From Halobacteriales archaeon QS_9_68_42 (lineage in GTDB: Archaea > Halobacteriota > Halobacteria > Halobacteriales > Haloarculaceae): 7,259 nucleotides of DNA. The first letter of the stretch is position 1; each line of letters begins with the position of its first letter. Position numbers and translations under genes: made by a program. Below, in pieces: positions 5,777 through 7,259 of the stretch. The DNA is taken from assembly GCA_003022905.1 (NCBI GenBank), contig PXSE01000090.1, positions 1 through 7,259 on the forward strand, read 5' to 3'. The notes under the pieces are model-generated. The model saw nothing but the letters and a program-made list of their open reading frames with translations. It made no database searches and had not been told where the DNA came from.

Positions 5777-5823
5777 GGCGGCCGGTCCGACCGCTTCCGG
5801 AATGGCTCTTTCGGTCGGCACGG

Positions 5824-6023
5824 TCACCCGTCCGCCTCGGGGTCCCCCCGACTGGACGCCCCGAGACGACTATCGTGGCGGCGCAGGAGCCGACGAATAG
5901 CAGGAACCTGTCGGTCAGCGTCGCCGTGGTCCGACGGGTGGGAGGAACCCCCATCGCAAAAACGAGTACGGTGATGGCGACGAGGTAGACGGTGAGGGCG
6001 AAGGCACCCGAGGTGGCGTACAC
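5824..6023 (-). pseudogene. Apparently frameshifted small membrane-protein gene
   Basis: From the GTG at 6021-6023 the minus strand encodes a plausible two-helix protein: helix one is [20 protein letters not shown], followed by [17 protein letters not shown] and a second hydrophobic stretch, [15 protein letters not shown]. Codon third positions are mostly G/C, as in real genes here. In this frame there is no stop until about position 4710, through three other genes, which no small protein should show. Adding one base to the six-G run (CCCCCC at 5844-5849 on the plus strand) gives a short acidic end, VGGDPEADG, and a TGA at 5824-5826. This points to a one-base loss, either a real disabling mutation or a homopolymer sequencing error. 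The start is uncertain because no TATA element lies at the usual distance; it may ride on the thiolase transcript, 77 nt upstream. This covers most of the 324-nt gap at 5777-6100; I see nothing else there. Confidence 0.4.
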
Positions 6024-6100
6024 GCCGAGGTCGGTGTGGGTGCCTCCAGACGGGCGACAGAGGGGCGACCCCGTGAAAACGCTACCGGCAGGTCGAACTG

Positions 6101-7255
6101 TCAGTCGACGTGGAACTCGATTGCGGCGCCCTGCCCGAAGCCGACGCACTCGGTGGCGATGCCGTGCTCGGCGTCGTCGCGCCTGTGCATCTCGTGGATG
6201 AGCGTGACGGGCAGGCGGGCCCCGGAGGCGCCCAGCGGGTGGCCGATGGCGATGGCGCCGCCGTTGACGTTGTAGCTGTCGTCGTCGAAGCCGAGTTCCT
6301 GCTGGCAGTGGTAACACTGGGAGGCGAACGCCTCGTTGAGCTCGACGAGATCGTAGTCGTCGGCCGTCGTGCCGGAGCGCTCGAAGAGGTTCTCACACGC
6401 CGGAATCGGGCCAATGCCCATGACCTCGGGCTCGACGCCCGCGACCGCGTTGTTACCGATATCGGCCAGTTCCCCGAGGCCGCGGGCCTCGGCGAAGGCC
6501 CGCGAGGTAATCAGAAGCGCCGCGGCGCCGTCGGTCGTCTGTGAGGCGTTGCCCGGCGTGACGGTGCCGTTGGACTTGAACACGGTCGGCAGCTCGGCGA
6601 GTTTCTCCTTTGTGGTGCCGGGGCGCAACCCCTCGTCCTCCTCGACAATGATCTCCTCGCCGTCGTCGTCGTGGCCCCGGATGGGGACGATCTCGTCGTC
6701 GAAGCGGCCCTCCTCGGTGGCGGCGCAGGCGCGCTGCTGGGAGCGGGCGGCGTAGGCGTCCTGCTCCTCGCGGGAGACGTCGTACCGCTCTGCGACCTCC
6801 TCGGCGGTGATGCCCATCTGCAGTGCCGCGATGTTGTGCTCGTCGTTGAGGCCGGGGTGGATGGCGTTGTTCCCGCCCATCTTCACCCGCGACATCGACT
6901 CGACGCCGCCGGCGATGATGCAGTCGCGCTGGCCGGCACGAATCGCGTCGGCGGCGTTGATGATCGCCTCCGCCGAGGAGGCACACCAGCGGTTGATGGT
7001 CGTCGCCGGGGTCTCCTCGCCCAGTTCGCTCATCAGCGCGATGACGCGGGCCATGTTGTTGCCCTGCTCGTCGCGCTGCTGGGCACACCCCCACTTGAGG
7101 TCGTCGACCTCGGCACCGGTGAGGCCGGTCTCGCCGAGTATCTCGTTGACGAGTGGGATCGAGAGGTCCTCGGAGCGAACCTCCGAGAAGACGCCGTCCT
7201 CCTTCCCGAACGGGGTCCGGTACGCCTTCACGACGACTGGCGTGTTGTCGCTCAT
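6101..7255 (-). CDS. Thiolase (acetyl-CoA C-acyltransferase family)
   Basis: A complete 384-aa cytoplasmic thiolase that either cleaves 3-ketoacyl-CoA with CoA (beta-oxidation) or condenses two acetyl-CoA units. The active-site parts are all present: nucleophile Cys91 in [11 protein letters not shown], Asn307 in [10 protein letters not shown], His339 in [10 protein letters not shown] and the acid/base Cys370 in [10 protein letters not shown]. The length and motif order are those of the degradative/biosynthetic thiolase family, not of the SCP-x-like thiolases that travel with a DUF35 zinc-ribbon partner. Acidic segments such as the HDDDGEE and EEDEG region near the middle are halophile adaptations. 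Direction and chain-length preference cannot be read from the sequence. The ATG at 7253-7255 lies at the window edge, so its promoter and upstream neighbours are not visible. A disrupted small membrane-protein gene follows 77 nt after the stop. Confidence 0.95.
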   Translation of the reverse strand: MSDNTPVVVKAYRTPFGKEDGVFSEVRSEDLSIPLVNEILGETGLTGAEVDDLKWGCAQQRDEQGNNMARVIALMSELGEETPATTINRWCASSAEAIINAADAIRAGQRDCIIAGGVESMSRVKMGGNNAIHPGLNDEHNIAALQMGITAEEVAERYDVSREEQDAYAARSQQRACAATEEGRFDDEIVPIRGHDDDGEEIIVEEDEGLRPGTTKEKLAELPTVFKSNGTVTPGNASQTTDGAAALLITSRAFAEARGLGELADIGNNAVAGVEPEVMGIGPIPACENLFERSGTTADDYDLVELNEAFASQCYHCQQELGFDDDSYNVNGGAIAIGHPLGASGARLPVTLIHEMHRRDDAEHGIATECVGFGQGAAIEFHVD

Positions 7256-7259
7256 ACGG

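Noticed and set aside
4710..6317. 535-codon open frame on the minus strand
   Set aside because: It runs antisense through hisB and out of frame through the two small membrane-protein genes. The product is Arg/Pro-rich low complexity; only the part near 5844-6023 looks coding, and that is reported separately.
1..7259. CRISPR array, insertion sequence, tRNA/rRNA, defence or secretion island
   Set aside because: No spaced direct repeats, transposase motifs, cloverleaf-type sequence or defence-type domains were seen; all large genes are ordinary core-metabolism or pilus-processing genes.

Overview
This 7.3-kb window is archaeal chromosome, almost certainly from a haloarchaeon (class Halobacteria). 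The DNA is very GC-rich. The proteins are rich in Asp/Glu and include the characteristic 129-residue halophilic plant-type [2Fe-2S] ferredoxin. Most genes have no ribosome binding site; instead an AT-rich TATA-like element lies about 24-32 nt upstream of the start codon, the layout of leaderless haloarchaeal transcripts. I used that spacing to choose several start codons.

Layout from left to right. On the minus strand are a truncated coiled-coil-like gene of uncertain family (1-323), hisI (307-672) and the archaeal prepilin peptidase pibD (763-1803). A divergent promoter region separates pibD from a plus-strand cysteine hydrolase of the isochorismatase family (1953-2540). Convergent to it are the ferredoxin gene (2557-2946) and, upstream on the same strand, a small protein with one C-terminal membrane segment (2980-3297). 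The latter is head-to-head with hisA (3383-4099). Two small minus-strand genes follow (44 aa at 4096-4230, 57 aa at 4284-4457), the second head-to-head with hisB (4554-5141). Then come two two-helix membrane microproteins (5165-5386 and 5561-5776), an apparently frameshifted small membrane-protein gene (5824-6023), and a complete thiolase (6101-7255).

Functionally, hisI, hisA and hisB cover three steps of histidine biosynthesis. They are dispersed as separate, mostly individually promoted units rather than forming a compact operon. PibD processes pilins and archaellins, the ferredoxin carries electrons for 2-oxoacid oxidation and other redox reactions, and the thiolase belongs to fatty-acid or acetyl-CoA metabolism. 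This is core chromosome, not an obvious island: I found no mobile element, CRISPR array, tRNA or rRNA, and no convincing new defence or biosynthetic system. The parts worth a second look are the small membrane proteins between the metabolic genes: a possible tandem paralog pair, a 44-aa ORF with a well-placed promoter, and a probable +1 frameshift at a six-base homopolymer.
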